64,000 nt of DNA from Desulfovibrionaceae bacterium (GCA_015709315.1 JACCQI010000003.1:114271-178270), one strand, 5' to 3'. Numbered from the stretch's first letter, positions 25,338 to 33,856 are shown. The notes: generated from the letters alone by a model not told the origin. Numbers and translations are program-made.

Positions 25338-25598
25338 TTACAGAGACATAAGGCCCGGTACCGAAGCCGCCTTTTCGTAGACGGCCATGACTTCGTCCGC
25401 CGAGCACATGGTGGAGACCATGGTCACACTGGTGTATTTTCCGCTTTTTGACTGGCGTTTCTCGAACGGGGAGTCGTGAAAGATTTCGGCGAACAAGTGG
25501 AGGTTTTCCGAGGGCATGATGAACTTGTAGATATAAGGGCAGGGCCATTGGTGGTGGGCGTCCAGCGTTTGCCTGAACCGTTCGCGTTTTTCCGGCAT
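25338..25598 (-). CDS. DUF493 (YbeD-like) family protein
   Basis: An 86-residue small soluble protein. The family pattern is visible: WPCPYIYKFIMP near residue 20, then FEKRQSKSGKYTSVTMVSTM and a C-terminal helix SADEVMAVYEKAASVPGLM. DUF493 proteins such as E. coli YbeD have an ACT-like fold and unknown function. Start ATG 25598 has AAGGAG 6 nt upstream, and a good promoter lies at 25632-25659. It may read on into the nifU promoter region, since no terminator separates them. Confidence 0.85.
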   Translation of the reverse strand: MPEKRERFRQTLDAHHQWPCPYIYKFIMPSENLHLFAEIFHDSPFEKRQSKSGKYTSVTMVSTMCSADEVMAVYEKAASVPGLMSL

Positions 25599-25631
25599 GA
25601 TAACTCCTTATCCTTTTTTGAGAGCTAGCCG

Positions 25632-25659
25632 TCTATAAGTTTTTCCCCACCGATGTCAA
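25632..25659 (-). promoter_or_regulatory. Promoter of the DUF493 gene
   Basis: Minus strand: TTGACA (25659-25654), 16 bp, TATAGA (25637-25632). Confidence 0.72.
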
Positions 25660-25785
25660 ACCCGCCTCACGGTTCGAGAGCACCTTCCCTCCAGGCGGAA
25701 ATGTCGAATTATAAAATCATTTGCAGGGAATTTTGCCTATGCTGATATGCGTATGAATCGTTGGCACCACAAAAAAAGAGTCCAA

Positions 25786-27924
25786 ATGAACGAAACAGTC
25801 GATGTGCTGGTTGTCGATGACGAGCGGATCAATCTCAGGTTGGTTCAGGGCATACTCAAGGGGCAGGATATCAATCTGGTGCAGTCTCTTTCCGCGTCGG
25901 AAGCCCTCGAGAGCATGGCGGATCACGATTACGCCGTGGCCCTGCTCGACGTCATGATGCCCGGCATGAACGGTTTCGAGTTGGCCGAGGAAATGCGCAG
26001 CTCGGAGTCCACCAGGCATATCCCCATCATATTCATCACGGCCATCAGCAAAGAGCAGCGGCACGTCTTTCGCGGCTACGAACTGGGCGCGGTGGACTAT
26101 CTCTTTAAGCCGGTCGAACCCGAGGTGTTGCGCGGGAAGGTGAACATCTTCGCCGAGCTGCACCGGAAGAAACGCTCCTTGGAGGAAACGACCCAGCGGC
26201 TTGAAGCCACGGTTGCCGAGCTTGAGGCGTCCCAGGCCGCGCTCAGGGAGTCGGAGCAGCGCTACCGCATGGTCGCGGACTACAACTACGACTGGGAAAC
26301 CTGGTTCGCCCCGGACGGGAGCATCCATTACATCTCTCCGTCCTGCGAGCGGATCAGCGGCTATGCTCCCGAGGAGTTTTCGGAAGCTCCGGAGCTTATG
26401 GAGCGCATCATCCATCGGGACGACCTCGCGGGCTGGGTCAATTTTATGGATGACGGAACCCTGGACGATGAGAAGAGTCTGGACTTCAGGATCAGCGACA
26501 AGGGGGCCAAGCTCAGATGGTTGAGCATGGTCAAGCATCTCATTCATTCCGACGAGGGCGAGGACCTGGGCATCCGCGTGTCCATGCGCGACATCACGAA
26601 TAGGAAGAGCATGGAGTGGCAGTTGAAGCACACGGCCCTCCATGATTTCCTGACCGGCCTGCCCAACCGGACGCTTTTCGGGGACCGCGTGGGCCAGGCG
26701 GCCGAGCGCTGCGCCAGGGGCGGGGAGTGGTTCGCTGTTCTGTACATCAATCTCGACAGGTTCCAGGCAGTGAACGACAATTACGGGCATGCCATCGGCG
26801 ACAAGCTCATGGTGGGCATTGCCGTGAACCTGCAGAAATCCATACGTCCGGCGGACACGGTGGCCCGGCTCGGCAGCGACGAGTTCGGCGTGCTGATCGA
26901 AGGCACAGCCCGCAAGACGGACATCCGCGACCTTATCAATGCGGTTCCCGAATGCTTCAAGACCCCCGTGGACGTTGACGGCACCGATTTTCTCATTTCG
27001 GCCAGCATGGGCTACGATATCGCCTCGGGCGGCGAGTCCGATCCCGAGGAGATGGTCAATAACGCCCAGGTGGCCATGAACGTGGCCAAAAAGCGGGGCA
27101 GGAACCATATCGTCGCCTACAAGCCGAGCCTGCGGGAAGGGACGGTCAACGTCCTGGCCATGGAGCAGGACCTCAACCGCGCCTTGAAGGCCAGGGAGTT
27201 CGAGCCGTTCTTCCAACCCATCGTCAACCTGGCCGACGGCACCCTGTACGGGTTCGAGGCGCTGTCGCGGTGGAACCACCCGGCCCTGGGCATGGTCAGT
27301 CCCGGTAAATTCATCCCCGTGGCCGAGGAGAGCGGGCTGATCGTCGAGCTTGGACGGCAGATCCTGGAGAACTCCTGCAAGATCATGGTCGAGTGGCGCG
27401 ATAAATACGCCATAGCCCGGGAGCTGAACGTCGCGGTCAACATCTCCGCCCGCCAGTTCGCGGATTCGACCCTGCCCGCCACCGTGGAGGATATTCTGGA
27501 CAAGACCGGGCTGCCCGCCCGGCACCTCAAGCTGGAAATCACTGAAACGGTCGTCATGCTGGACGCGGTCAAGTCTGTCAACCAGTTGAATTTATTAAAA
27601 AAACTTGGAGTATTGCTGTCCATCGACGACTTCGGCACCGGGTATTCCTCCATGAGTTATTTGCAGAAGTTTCCCACGGACCAGCTCAAGGTGGACCTCA
27701 GTTTCGTCCAGAGGATGGAATCGGCGCCGGAAAACATCGAGATCGTCCGCGCCATCGTGAACATGGCGCACAGCCTGCGGTTGCGCGTGGTGGCCGAGGG
27801 CATCGAGACGGAGCGCCAAAGGGACTTGCTTTATTCATTGCAATGCGATTACGGTCAGGGCTATCTGTACTCGAAGCCGCTTCCCCAAGCGGAAGCCGAG
27901 TCGTTCGTGAGGAATTCCGAGTAG
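25786..27924 (+). CDS. Response regulator with PAS, degenerate GGDEF and EAL domains
   Basis: 712 residues. Receiver domain 1-120 (VDVLVVDDERINL; phospho-acceptor D55 in VALLDVMMPG; ITAISK; LGAVDYLFKP). A coiled coil follows (RSLEETTQRLEATVAELEAS), then PAS (YRMVADYNYDWETWF), GGDEF (LTGLPNRTLFGD; signature changed to GSDEF at 363-367) and EAL (EAL 491-493, VNISARQFAD, LEITETVVM, IDDFGTGYSSMSYL). Predicted output is c-di-GMP hydrolysis by the intact EAL, with a GGDEF that is probably inactive or regulatory. ATG 25786 is chosen because an A/G-rich site precedes it and the receiver starts at once; ATGs at 25747 and 25753 are alternatives. Confidence 0.9.
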   Translation: MNETVDVLVVDDERINLRLVQGILKGQDINLVQSLSASEALESMADHDYAVALLDVMMPGMNGFELAEEMRSSESTRHIPIIFITAISKEQRHVFRGYELGAVDYLFKPVEPEVLRGKVNIFAELHRKKRSLEETTQRLEATVAELEASQAALRESEQRYRMVADYNYDWETWFAPDGSIHYISPSCERISGYAPEEFSEAPELMERIIHRDDLAGWVNFMDDGTLDDEKSLDFRISDKGAKLRWLSMVKHLIHSDEGEDLGIRVSMRDITNRKSMEWQLKHTALHDFLTGLPNRTLFGDRVGQAAERCARGGEWFAVLYINLDRFQAVNDNYGHAIGDKLMVGIAVNLQKSIRPADTVARLGSDEFGVLIEGTARKTDIRDLINAVPECFKTPVDVDGTDFLISASMGYDIASGGESDPEEMVNNAQVAMNVAKKRGRNHIVAYKPSLREGTVNVLAMEQDLNRALKAREFEPFFQPIVNLADGTLYGFEALSRWNHPALGMVSPGKFIPVAEESGLIVELGRQILENSCKIMVEWRDKYAIARELNVAVNISARQFADSTLPATVEDILDKTGLPARHLKLEITETVVMLDAVKSVNQLNLLKKLGVLLSIDDFGTGYSSMSYLQKFPTDQLKVDLSFVQRMESAPENIEIVRAIVNMAHSLRLRVVAEGIETERQRDLLYSLQCDYGQGYLYSKPLPQAEAESFVRNSE

Positions 27925-27961
27925 ATCGCAACCCTAAAGAAATGAATTGGAGCGTTAATAC

Positions 27962-28144
27962 ATGAACCTGAGCGCACCGCAGTTGATCACCTGGATAGTG
28001 GGCGTCATCATTGGAGTCCTGGGCATTCTTATCCAGATCGACGTCATGTCCGTACCCGTGCTGGAGGATATGATCAGGCCGTTTTGGCTCGTTTCCACCG
28101 GATTCGTCATCCTGGCCGTATCGAATCTGTTTCGAAACCTGTAG
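27962..28144 (+). CDS. Small two-helix membrane protein, unknown function
   Basis: 60 residues, almost entirely hydrophobic: one predicted helix at about 8-28 (LITWIVGVIIGVLGILIQI) and a second at about 41-57 (FWLVSTGFVILAVSNLF), with a short hinge carrying VLEDMIRP. I do not recognise the family. ATG 27962 has TTGGAGC about 8 nt upstream, and a hairpin follows the stop, so it looks like a real gene. It lies 37 nt after the c-di-GMP regulator and may be co-transcribed with it. Confidence 0.6.
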   Translation: MNLSAPQLITWIVGVIIGVLGILIQIDVMSVPVLEDMIRPFWLVSTGFVILAVSNLFRNL

Positions 28145-28170
28145 GGCAGTGCCCGTTTTTCCGAAGCAAT

Positions 28171-28210
28171 GGGGGGCGGCCGGTATCCGGCGGCCCCCTT
28201 GTTCTTTTTT
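28171..28210 (+). terminator. Terminator after the small membrane protein
   Basis: A GC-rich imperfect stem (GGGGGGCGGCCGG / CCGGCGGCCCCC) is followed by TTGTTCTTTTTT. Confidence 0.7.
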
Positions 28211-28288
28211 CGGCATTTGTGATAGCGTATAACCTCCTTTCATCTTGATGGATTCGCATGTAAGACATTGTTCAGGAGGAATGGTTTC

Positions 28289-28702
28289 ATGGCTGATCTG
28301 AAACATTGGAGCAGAGGCGAGATCGCACGCATGCGAAGCGAGATGGACCGTCTGTTCGACGAGCTGTGTTCCGACTTCGATCTCCCGGTCATGTTTTGCC
28401 GCATTGCCGGAGATCTCGATCTCAGGGAAGAGGGTGACGTGTTGGTCGTCCGGCTGAAGCTGGGCAACATGAATCCCGACGATGTCAGGGTGTCCGTGCT
28501 CGAGCGGCGGCTGATAATTTCAGCCGAATATGCCGACAAACGGGGCGGGGTCCGCAGCATGCGGACATTCCGCAAGGAATTACGCCTTCCCTGCATCATT
28601 CGGACGGACGAGGTCGACGCGGCCTTCAAGGACGGCGTGCTCACCGTGCGCCTGCCCAAGTGCGTTTCGCAGATCGGGCAGCGAATCAATATTATCCGTT
28701 AA
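28289..28702 (+). CDS. Hsp20/alpha-crystallin family small heat-shock protein
   Basis: 137 residues. Alpha-crystallin domain from about residue 45: LDLREEGDVLVVRLKLGN, NPDDVRVSVLERRLIISAEY, then RTFRKELRLPCIIRTDEVDA and FKDGVLTVRLPK, where the ELRLP and GVLTVRLPK strands are family hallmarks. It holds unfolding proteins without ATP. Start ATG 28289 has AGGAGG 9 nt upstream. It lies 15 nt before a Lon-like protease gene, so chaperone and protease are probably made together. No clear sigma-32 promoter was seen. Confidence 0.87.
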   Translation: MADLKHWSRGEIARMRSEMDRLFDELCSDFDLPVMFCRIAGDLDLREEGDVLVVRLKLGNMNPDDVRVSVLERRLIISAEYADKRGGVRSMRTFRKELRLPCIIRTDEVDAAFKDGVLTVRLPKCVSQIGQRINIIR

Positions 28703-28717
28703 TAAAGGCGGTGCCGA

Positions 28718-31216
28718 ATGGCCAAAAAGAAAACCACATACGAAGTCCCCGTTGAAAAGCTCAAGTGGACGCTCAGTCCAGGCCAACTGTCGTTCAAGAC
28801 GACCGACGACATCGAGCCGCAGTCCGAGATCATCGGCCAGCAGCGTGGCGTCGAGGCGTTTCGTTTCGGCGTGGGGATGCTCAAGCAGGGGTACAACATA
28901 TTCGTCACGGGCGAGCCCGGCCTGGGCCGCCTGGCCACGGTGAAGCGGCTGCTCGAAGAGATGACGGACAAGAAGGAGCCGCCGTGCGACCTCTGTTACG
29001 TCAACAATTTCAAGACCCCGGAAGCGCCGATCATGCTCCGCTTCAAGCCCGGGCAGGGCGGGCGGTTCAAGAAGGACATGCAGAACTGCCTGGACGTCAT
29101 AAAGCGGGAGGTCCCCCAGCTCTTCGAGAGCGAGGAGTACATCAACCGCAAGAACCAGATCGCCGAGGCCCACGAGAAAAAGGTCATGAGTTTCTACAAG
29201 GCCATCGAGGACCAGGTGAAGGACACCGGCCTGGTGGTGGTTCGCATGCAGATGGGCCCCATCCAGCGGCCGGACGTGGTCCCGCTGGTGGACGGCGAGC
29301 CCAAGCGCATGATCGAGCTGGAGGAGCTGGTCGAGAACAGTCGCTTCCCCCGCGAAGAGTTTGAGCGGCTCCGAGATAAGCGTTTGGAATTAAAAGAAGA
29401 AATTGACCAGATTGTGCAGGATCTGAAGTCCCTCCAAAAGGAGGTCGGCGAAAAGAACGACGAGGTTGATCGCCTCATGTTCATGGCCATGGCCCAGGAT
29501 ATCCTGAAGCCGCTCCGAGAGACCTATGACGACGACAAGGTGTTGCAGTACCTGGACTCCATGCTGGAAAACATGGTCGAGGACCTGGAACCCATCAAGA
29601 CCCTGGGCGCAGGCGCCAAGCAGGGACCCATCCCCGGCCTGATGATGCCCGGCCCGTCGCCGGAAATGGTGTTCCACCCGTACAAGGTCAACCTGCTGGT
29701 GGACAATTCCGAGACCGAGGGGTCGCCGGTGATCGTGGAGTCCTATCCCACCTACCGCAACCTGTTCGGCTCCATCGAGCGCGTCATGGACCGCAACGGC
29801 GGCTGGCACACGGACTATACCAAGATCAAGGCCGGTTCCTTCGTCAAGGCCAACGGCGGGTATCTGGTCATCAACCTCATGGACGCCATCATGGAGCCGG
29901 GGGTGTGGCAGACCCTGAAACGGGCGCTCAAGACCGAGCAGATCGAGATCGAGACCTTTGATCCGTACTACTTCATCAGCGCCACCGGCCTGAAGCCGGA
30001 ACCCGTGGATATGGAAGTGAAGGTGGTGGTGCTCGGCAGCGCGTACCTCTATTCGCTGCTCAAGCACTACGACGAGGACGTGCCCAAGATATTCAAGGTC
30101 CGGGCGGACTACGCGTCGAGCATGGACGTCACCGGCGAGTCCGTGCAGCAGGTGGCCCGCTTCATCCGCAAGGAAGTGGACAAGGACGGCCTGAGGCCCT
30201 TTGCCGCCGAAGGCGTGGCCTCGGTCATGGAGGAGGCGGTGCGCTGGTCGGGCCGCCAGGAGAAGATATCCACGGCCTTTCCGGCCATGGCCGACCTGTT
30301 GAGCGAGGCCAACTACTTTGCCGGGCTGGCCGGGGCGGACGTGGTCACGGACCGGCATGTCAAGGAGGCCATCGACGCCAAGGTGTACCGCTCCAACCAG
30401 GTGGAGGAGCGCATCCAGGAGATGATCGACCGGGGCAGCCTGTTCGTGGACACGGACGGCGAGGTCGTGGGCCAGGTCAACGGGCTGGCCGTGTATTCGC
30501 TGGGCGACTACATGTTCGGCAAGCCCGCCCGCATTACGGCGGTCACGGCGCTTGGCAAGGAGGGCATCATCAACATCGAGCGCGAGGCGGACATGTCCGG
30601 GCCGACCCACAACAAGGGCATGCTTATCCTGTCCGGGTATCTCCGCAACCGGTTCGCCCAGGACAAGCCCCTGTCCCTGGCCGCTTCCATCGCCTTCGAG
30701 CAGTCCTACGGCGGCATCGACGGCGATTCCGCATCCTCCACCGAACTGTATGCGCTGTTGTCGAGCCTGTCCGGCAAGCCCATCCGGCAATACGTGGCCG
30801 TTACCGGCTCGGTGAACCAGTACGGCGAGGTCCAGCCCATCGGCGGGGTGAACCAGAAGATCGAAGGCTTTTACCTGTGCTGCAAGAACGCGGGCCTGAC
30901 CGGCAGGCAGGGCGTGATGATTCCGTATCCCAACGTCAAGGACCTGATGTTGCGCGACGAGGTGATCGAGGCCGTCAAGGCGGGCACGTTCCACATCTGG
31001 GCCGTCAGGACCATTGACGAAGGCATCGAGATCTTGACCGGCGTGAAGGCGGGCGTGCGCGGCAAGACCGGGTATCCCAAGAATACCGTCAACCGGTTGG
31101 TGGACGACAAGCTCCGGGAGCTGGCCGACCAGCTTATCGCCTACGGCAAGGATGACAACGGGAAGAAGACGAGCCGCAGGAAGACGGCGGCCAAAAAGAA
31201 GCCCGCCAAGAAATAG
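28718..31216 (+). CDS. Lon-like (LonB/YcbZ-type, COG1067-like) protease
   Basis: 832 residues. The N-terminal AAA-like region has an altered P-loop, GEPGLGRLAT, lacking the usual Lys. A large coiled-coil insert follows (about 220-270). The C-terminal Lon peptidase has the Ser-Lys dyad in GDSASSTELYALLSSLSG (Ser) and GGVNQKIEGFYLCCK (Lys). The lysine-rich tail (KKTSRRKTAAKKKPAKK) is unusual. By family it should be a cytosolic Ser-Lys protease, with ATP use uncertain. Follows hsp20 by 15 nt; terminator at 31251-31283. Confidence 0.88.
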   Translation: MAKKKTTYEVPVEKLKWTLSPGQLSFKTTDDIEPQSEIIGQQRGVEAFRFGVGMLKQGYNIFVTGEPGLGRLATVKRLLEEMTDKKEPPCDLCYVNNFKTPEAPIMLRFKPGQGGRFKKDMQNCLDVIKREVPQLFESEEYINRKNQIAEAHEKKVMSFYKAIEDQVKDTGLVVVRMQMGPIQRPDVVPLVDGEPKRMIELEELVENSRFPREEFERLRDKRLELKEEIDQIVQDLKSLQKEVGEKNDEVDRLMFMAMAQDILKPLRETYDDDKVLQYLDSMLENMVEDLEPIKTLGAGAKQGPIPGLMMPGPSPEMVFHPYKVNLLVDNSETEGSPVIVESYPTYRNLFGSIERVMDRNGGWHTDYTKIKAGSFVKANGGYLVINLMDAIMEPGVWQTLKRALKTEQIEIETFDPYYFISATGLKPEPVDMEVKVVVLGSAYLYSLLKHYDEDVPKIFKVRADYASSMDVTGESVQQVARFIRKEVDKDGLRPFAAEGVASVMEEAVRWSGRQEKISTAFPAMADLLSEANYFAGLAGADVVTDRHVKEAIDAKVYRSNQVEERIQEMIDRGSLFVDTDGEVVGQVNGLAVYSLGDYMFGKPARITAVTALGKEGIINIEREADMSGPTHNKGMLILSGYLRNRFAQDKPLSLAASIAFEQSYGGIDGDSASSTELYALLSSLSGKPIRQYVAVTGSVNQYGEVQPIGGVNQKIEGFYLCCKNAGLTGRQGVMIPYPNVKDLMLRDEVIEAVKAGTFHIWAVRTIDEGIEILTGVKAGVRGKTGYPKNTVNRLVDDKLRELADQLIAYGKDDNGKKTSRRKTAAKKKPAKK

Positions 31217-31250
31217 GATTCGTTCCTGAAAACTGTTGAGCCATGAAAAC

Positions 31251-31283
31251 AAAAGGGTTACGGTATCTCCGTAACCCTTTTTT
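31251..31283 (+). terminator. Terminator of the hsp20-protease operon
   Basis: AAAAGGGTTACGG (31251-31263), loop TATCT, CCGTAACCC and TTTTTT. Confidence 0.93.
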
Positions 31284-31296
31284 GCGGGAGAAATGC

Positions 31297-31464
31297 ATGA
31301 ATCTGTTGCGGCTGAACATATGGCGGAAGTTCATTATCGCGGGCTTTTTGGTGGCGGTGACGGCCATGTTCGCCATTGACTGGGGCTATCATTTCCATGT
31401 CGGCCACGTGGTCCGCCTGTTTGTCGGGGCCGTCGCCTTCTGGCTGGCCGTGGACCGTCTGTAG
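31297..31464 (+). CDS. Small hydrophobic protein, unknown function
   Basis: 55 residues from ATG 31297, preceded by GGGAG. Two hydrophobic stretches (KFIIAGFLVAVTAMFAIDWG and VVRLFVGAVAFWLAV) are joined by a His-rich loop, YHFHVGHV. A longer open frame begins at 31243, but that start lies in the terminator stem, so it is rejected. It may be read by leakage through the terminator or from an unseen promoter. Family not recognised. Confidence 0.5.
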   Translation: MNLLRLNIWRKFIIAGFLVAVTAMFAIDWGYHFHVGHVVRLFVGAVAFWLAVDRL

Positions 31465-31565
31465 CCGGGCGTACGCGGTTGAAACCTGATTTGTCCGGGT
31501 GGTCGGTACATCTTCCTATCCGGCGGGTAAGAAAGACAAGTAATGCCTTTTTATCGGGAAAACCC

Positions 31566-31594
31566 TTGACCTTTTTTTGCGACCCGACTAGTTG
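31566..31594 (+). promoter_or_regulatory. Possible ilv operon promoter
   Basis: TTGACC (31566-31571), 17 bp, TAGTTG (31589-31594). The -35 is good and the -10 weak; it sits about 30 bp before the leader peptide. No other feature was found in 31465-31565. Confidence 0.35.
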
Positions 31595-31622
31595 AATTCC
31601 TAACGAACGAAAGGATTTTCCC

Positions 31623-31733
31623 ATGTTGCGCGTTGAAAACACCATTTCCATCCTTCCCGCCGGCCTAGTCGTGGCCGACGTATGCGTCGTAGTAGACGTA
31701 GTAGTAGGTGGTGTCTTGTGGGACGCGCCATAG
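31623..31733 (+). CDS. ilvB leader peptide (attenuation)
   Basis: A 36-residue open frame too short for ordinary gene finding. ATG 31623 has GAAAGGA 8 nt upstream and the stop is TAG 31731-31733. It encodes MLRVENTISILP, then AGLVVADVCVVVDVVVGG and VLWDAP: 11 Val, 4 Leu and 2 Ile out of 36 residues. Six of the valines (codons 20, 23, 24, 26, 27, 28) are GTA, which by eye is scarce in the neighbouring GC-rich genes. The peptide itself is presumably discarded. Ribosome stalling on it would report scarcity of charged tRNA-Val and so control ilvB-ilvN. A terminator follows at 31761-31792. Confidence 0.87.
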   Translation: MLRVENTISILPAGLVVADVCVVVDVVVGGVLWDAP

Positions 31734-31792
31734 CGGGATAGATTCAAGCGAATGTGACAACCCCCGTCGGTGCGTACCGGCGGGGGTTTTTT
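31720..31792 (+). terminator. ilv attenuator: terminator and competing antiterminator
   Basis: Terminator: CCCCCGTCGGT (31761-31771), loop GCGT, ACCGGCGGGGG (31776-31786), TTTTTT. Hand pairing shows GGGACGCGCC (31720-31729) can pair with GGTGCGTACC (31769-31778) at 9 of 10 positions, including one G-U. This would block the top of the terminator stem. The 31720-31729 arm lies over leader codons 33-36. Confidence 0.82.
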
Positions 31793-31841
31793 CATTCAAT
31801 TCCCGCCAGACGTGAACACGGGGCCGAACAGGAGGCCCGAA

Positions 31842-33515
31842 ATGAAAATGACTGGTGCGGAAATCATCATCAACTTGTTGGAACGGCAAGGAATCGAGAC
31901 CATTGCCGGGATTCCCGGCGGCGCGAACCTGCCGCTCTATGACGCCCTTGGCCGGTCCGGCATCCGGCATATTCTGACCCGGCACGAGCAGGGGGCCGGG
32001 TTCATCGCCCAGGGCATAGCCCGCGTCTCGGGACGGCCCGCGGTCTTTTTCGCCACGTCCGGGCCGGGCGCGACCAATACACTGACGGCCATTGCCGACG
32101 CCAAGCTCGACTCCATCCCCATCATCTGCATCACCGGCCAGGTGCCGCTTTCCATGATCGGCACCGATGCCTTTCAGGAGGTGGACACCTACGGCCTGAG
32201 CGTGCCCATCACCAAGTACAATTTCCTGGTCCGGTCCGCCGAGGACCTGCTGGACATCATCCCCGCCGCGTTTCGCATCGCGGCCTCCGGCCGTCCCGGT
32301 CCCGTGGTCATCGACGTGCCCAAGGACGTCCAGACGGCCGAGGTGGAATTCGACGAGTGGCCCGAACTCGGCGTGCGCGAACCCGGCACCGAGCTGATTC
32401 CCAATCAGGTGAAGCGGGCCGCGGCCATGATCAACCGGGCCGAAAAGCCCATCCTGTACCTGGGCGGCGGCGTGATCCAGTCCGGTTCCGCCGATTTTGC
32501 CAGGGAGCTGGCCGAGAAGGGCGGCATCCCGGCGGCCATGACGCTCATGGGGCTGGGCATCATGCCCTCCGGCCACCCGCTCAACATCGGCATGCTGGGC
32601 ATGCACGCGGCTCGGTACACGAACATGGCCCTGGAGGAATGCGACCTGCTGGTGGCCGTCGGCGTCCGCTTCGACGACCGGGCCACAGGCAAGGTCCCGG
32701 AGTTCTGCCCCAAGGCCAAGATCGTGCATATGGACATTGATCCGAGCGAGCTGGACAAGATCAAGACGGCCAACGCGTCCGTGACCGGCGACGTGGCCGA
32801 TTCCCTGCGCGCGCTGCTGCCTCTGGTCGAGGAGAAGGCCCGCACGGAATGGAAAGCCGGTATCCAGGCGCTCCGGGAGGCCCATCCCATGATCGTCCCC
32901 GAGGCCGACGACCCGGCCTCGCCCTACGGCGTCATCCTCAAGGCCGCGGAACTGGCGGGCAGGGATGCCGTTGTCTGCACCGACGTGGGCCAGCACCAGA
33001 TGCGGACCGCCCAGGTGTATCCGTTCAGCGCGCCGCGTTCCTGGCTGACTTCCGGCGGGCTGGGCACCATGGGTTTCGGCATGCCCGCCGCCCTGGGCGC
33101 TTCCCTGGCCGCGCCGGACCGTCCGGTTCTCTGCTTTACGGGCGACGGGTCGATCATGATGAACATCCAGGACCTGGCCACGGCCATGGAGTACGACATC
33201 CCGATCAAGATCATCCTGACCAACAACAACGCGCTCGGTCTGGTCCGCCAGCAGCAGGATCTTTTCTACGGCAAGCGCTACACCGCGTCCGAGTACTCCA
33301 GAAGCGTGGATTTCTTAAAGATAGCCGAGGGTTTCGGCATCAAGACCCATGATCTGGGAACGAGCGACGATCCGGCCCGTACCCTGGCCGAGGCCCTGGC
33401 CGAACCCGGCCCGTCCCTGATCCACGTGCCCGTGGGCGTGGAGGAGGCCGTGTATCCCATGGTTCCCCCCGGAGCCGCCAATTCCGAAATGATCGGAGGT
33501 GAGAAACATGTGTAA
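31842..33515 (+). CDS. ilvB: Acetolactate synthase large (catalytic) subunit
   Basis: 557 residues from ATG 31842 (AGGAGG 6 nt upstream). ThDP enzyme condensing two pyruvates, or pyruvate with 2-oxobutyrate, in valine, leucine and isoleucine synthesis. The ThDP glutamate is in LTRHEQGAGF; the FAD/central domain includes LDSIPIICITGQVP and DAFQEVDTYG. The C-terminal ThDP-Mg motif is GDGSIMMNIQDLATAMEYDI, followed by LTNNNALGLVRQQQ. Expression is likely controlled by the attenuator immediately upstream. It overlaps ilvN by 8 nt. Confidence 0.96.
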   Translation: MKMTGAEIIINLLERQGIETIAGIPGGANLPLYDALGRSGIRHILTRHEQGAGFIAQGIARVSGRPAVFFATSGPGATNTLTAIADAKLDSIPIICITGQVPLSMIGTDAFQEVDTYGLSVPITKYNFLVRSAEDLLDIIPAAFRIAASGRPGPVVIDVPKDVQTAEVEFDEWPELGVREPGTELIPNQVKRAAAMINRAEKPILYLGGGVIQSGSADFARELAEKGGIPAAMTLMGLGIMPSGHPLNIGMLGMHAARYTNMALEECDLLVAVGVRFDDRATGKVPEFCPKAKIVHMDIDPSELDKIKTANASVTGDVADSLRALLPLVEEKARTEWKAGIQALREAHPMIVPEADDPASPYGVILKAAELAGRDAVVCTDVGQHQMRTAQVYPFSAPRSWLTSGGLGTMGFGMPAALGASLAAPDRPVLCFTGDGSIMMNIQDLATAMEYDIPIKIILTNNNALGLVRQQQDLFYGKRYTASEYSRSVDFLKIAEGFGIKTHDLGTSDDPARTLAEALAEPGPSLIHVPVGVEEAVYPMVPPGAANSEMIGGEKHV

Positions 33516-33786
33516 GCATACCGTCATCGAATTGTCCGTGAGGAACCATCCCGGCGTCATGTCCCATATCTGCGGCCTGTTCGCACGCCGGGCGTACAAT
33601 GTGGAGGGCATCGCCTGCATGCCGGTCAATGGCGGCGGCACGAGCAAGATCTGGCTTCTGGTCGATGCGGACCGACGGCTCGACCAGATGATAAAGCAGG
33701 TGGACAAGCTTCAGGACGTGCTCGACGTGGAGCGCTACGACGGCGGCCACGAGGTGTTCACCAAGATGTCCGAGTTCGTTCAGTAG
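33508..33786 (+). CDS. ilvN: Acetolactate synthase small (regulatory) subunit
   Basis: 92 residues consisting of essentially one ACT domain (HTVIELSVRNHPGVMSHICG, LFARRAYNVEGIACMP, DQMIKQVDKLQDVLDV), so it is the short IlvN type rather than the about 160-residue IlvH type. It binds valine and confers feedback inhibition on IlvB. ATG 33508 has GGAGGT 7 nt upstream; an in-frame GTG three codons earlier lies inside that site. Overlap with ilvB implies coupled translation. Confidence 0.92.
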   Translation: MCKHTVIELSVRNHPGVMSHICGLFARRAYNVEGIACMPVNGGGTSKIWLLVDADRRLDQMIKQVDKLQDVLDVERYDGGHEVFTKMSEFVQ

Positions 33787-33807
33787 AAATCGATTCGCTT
33801 CCTGTTC

Positions 33808-33836
33808 AAAGGCCGGCCTCGCGTCGGCCTTTTCTT
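33808..33836 (+). terminator. ilvBN terminator
   Basis: AAAGGCCG (33808-33815) and CGGCCTTTT (33824-33832), then CTTTG. Confidence 0.75.
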
Positions 33837-33856
33837 TGATCGACCGATATCAACCC

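Noticed and set aside
27925..27961. Third sigma-28 promoter (TAAAGAAA...) before the 60-aa membrane protein
   Set aside because: The -10 position reads GTTAATAC, a poor match to GCCGATAA.
31243..31296. Longer 5' extension of the small hydrophobic protein
   Set aside because: The extension is encoded by the terminator stem of the protease operon, and a good ribosome-binding site exists before ATG 31297.
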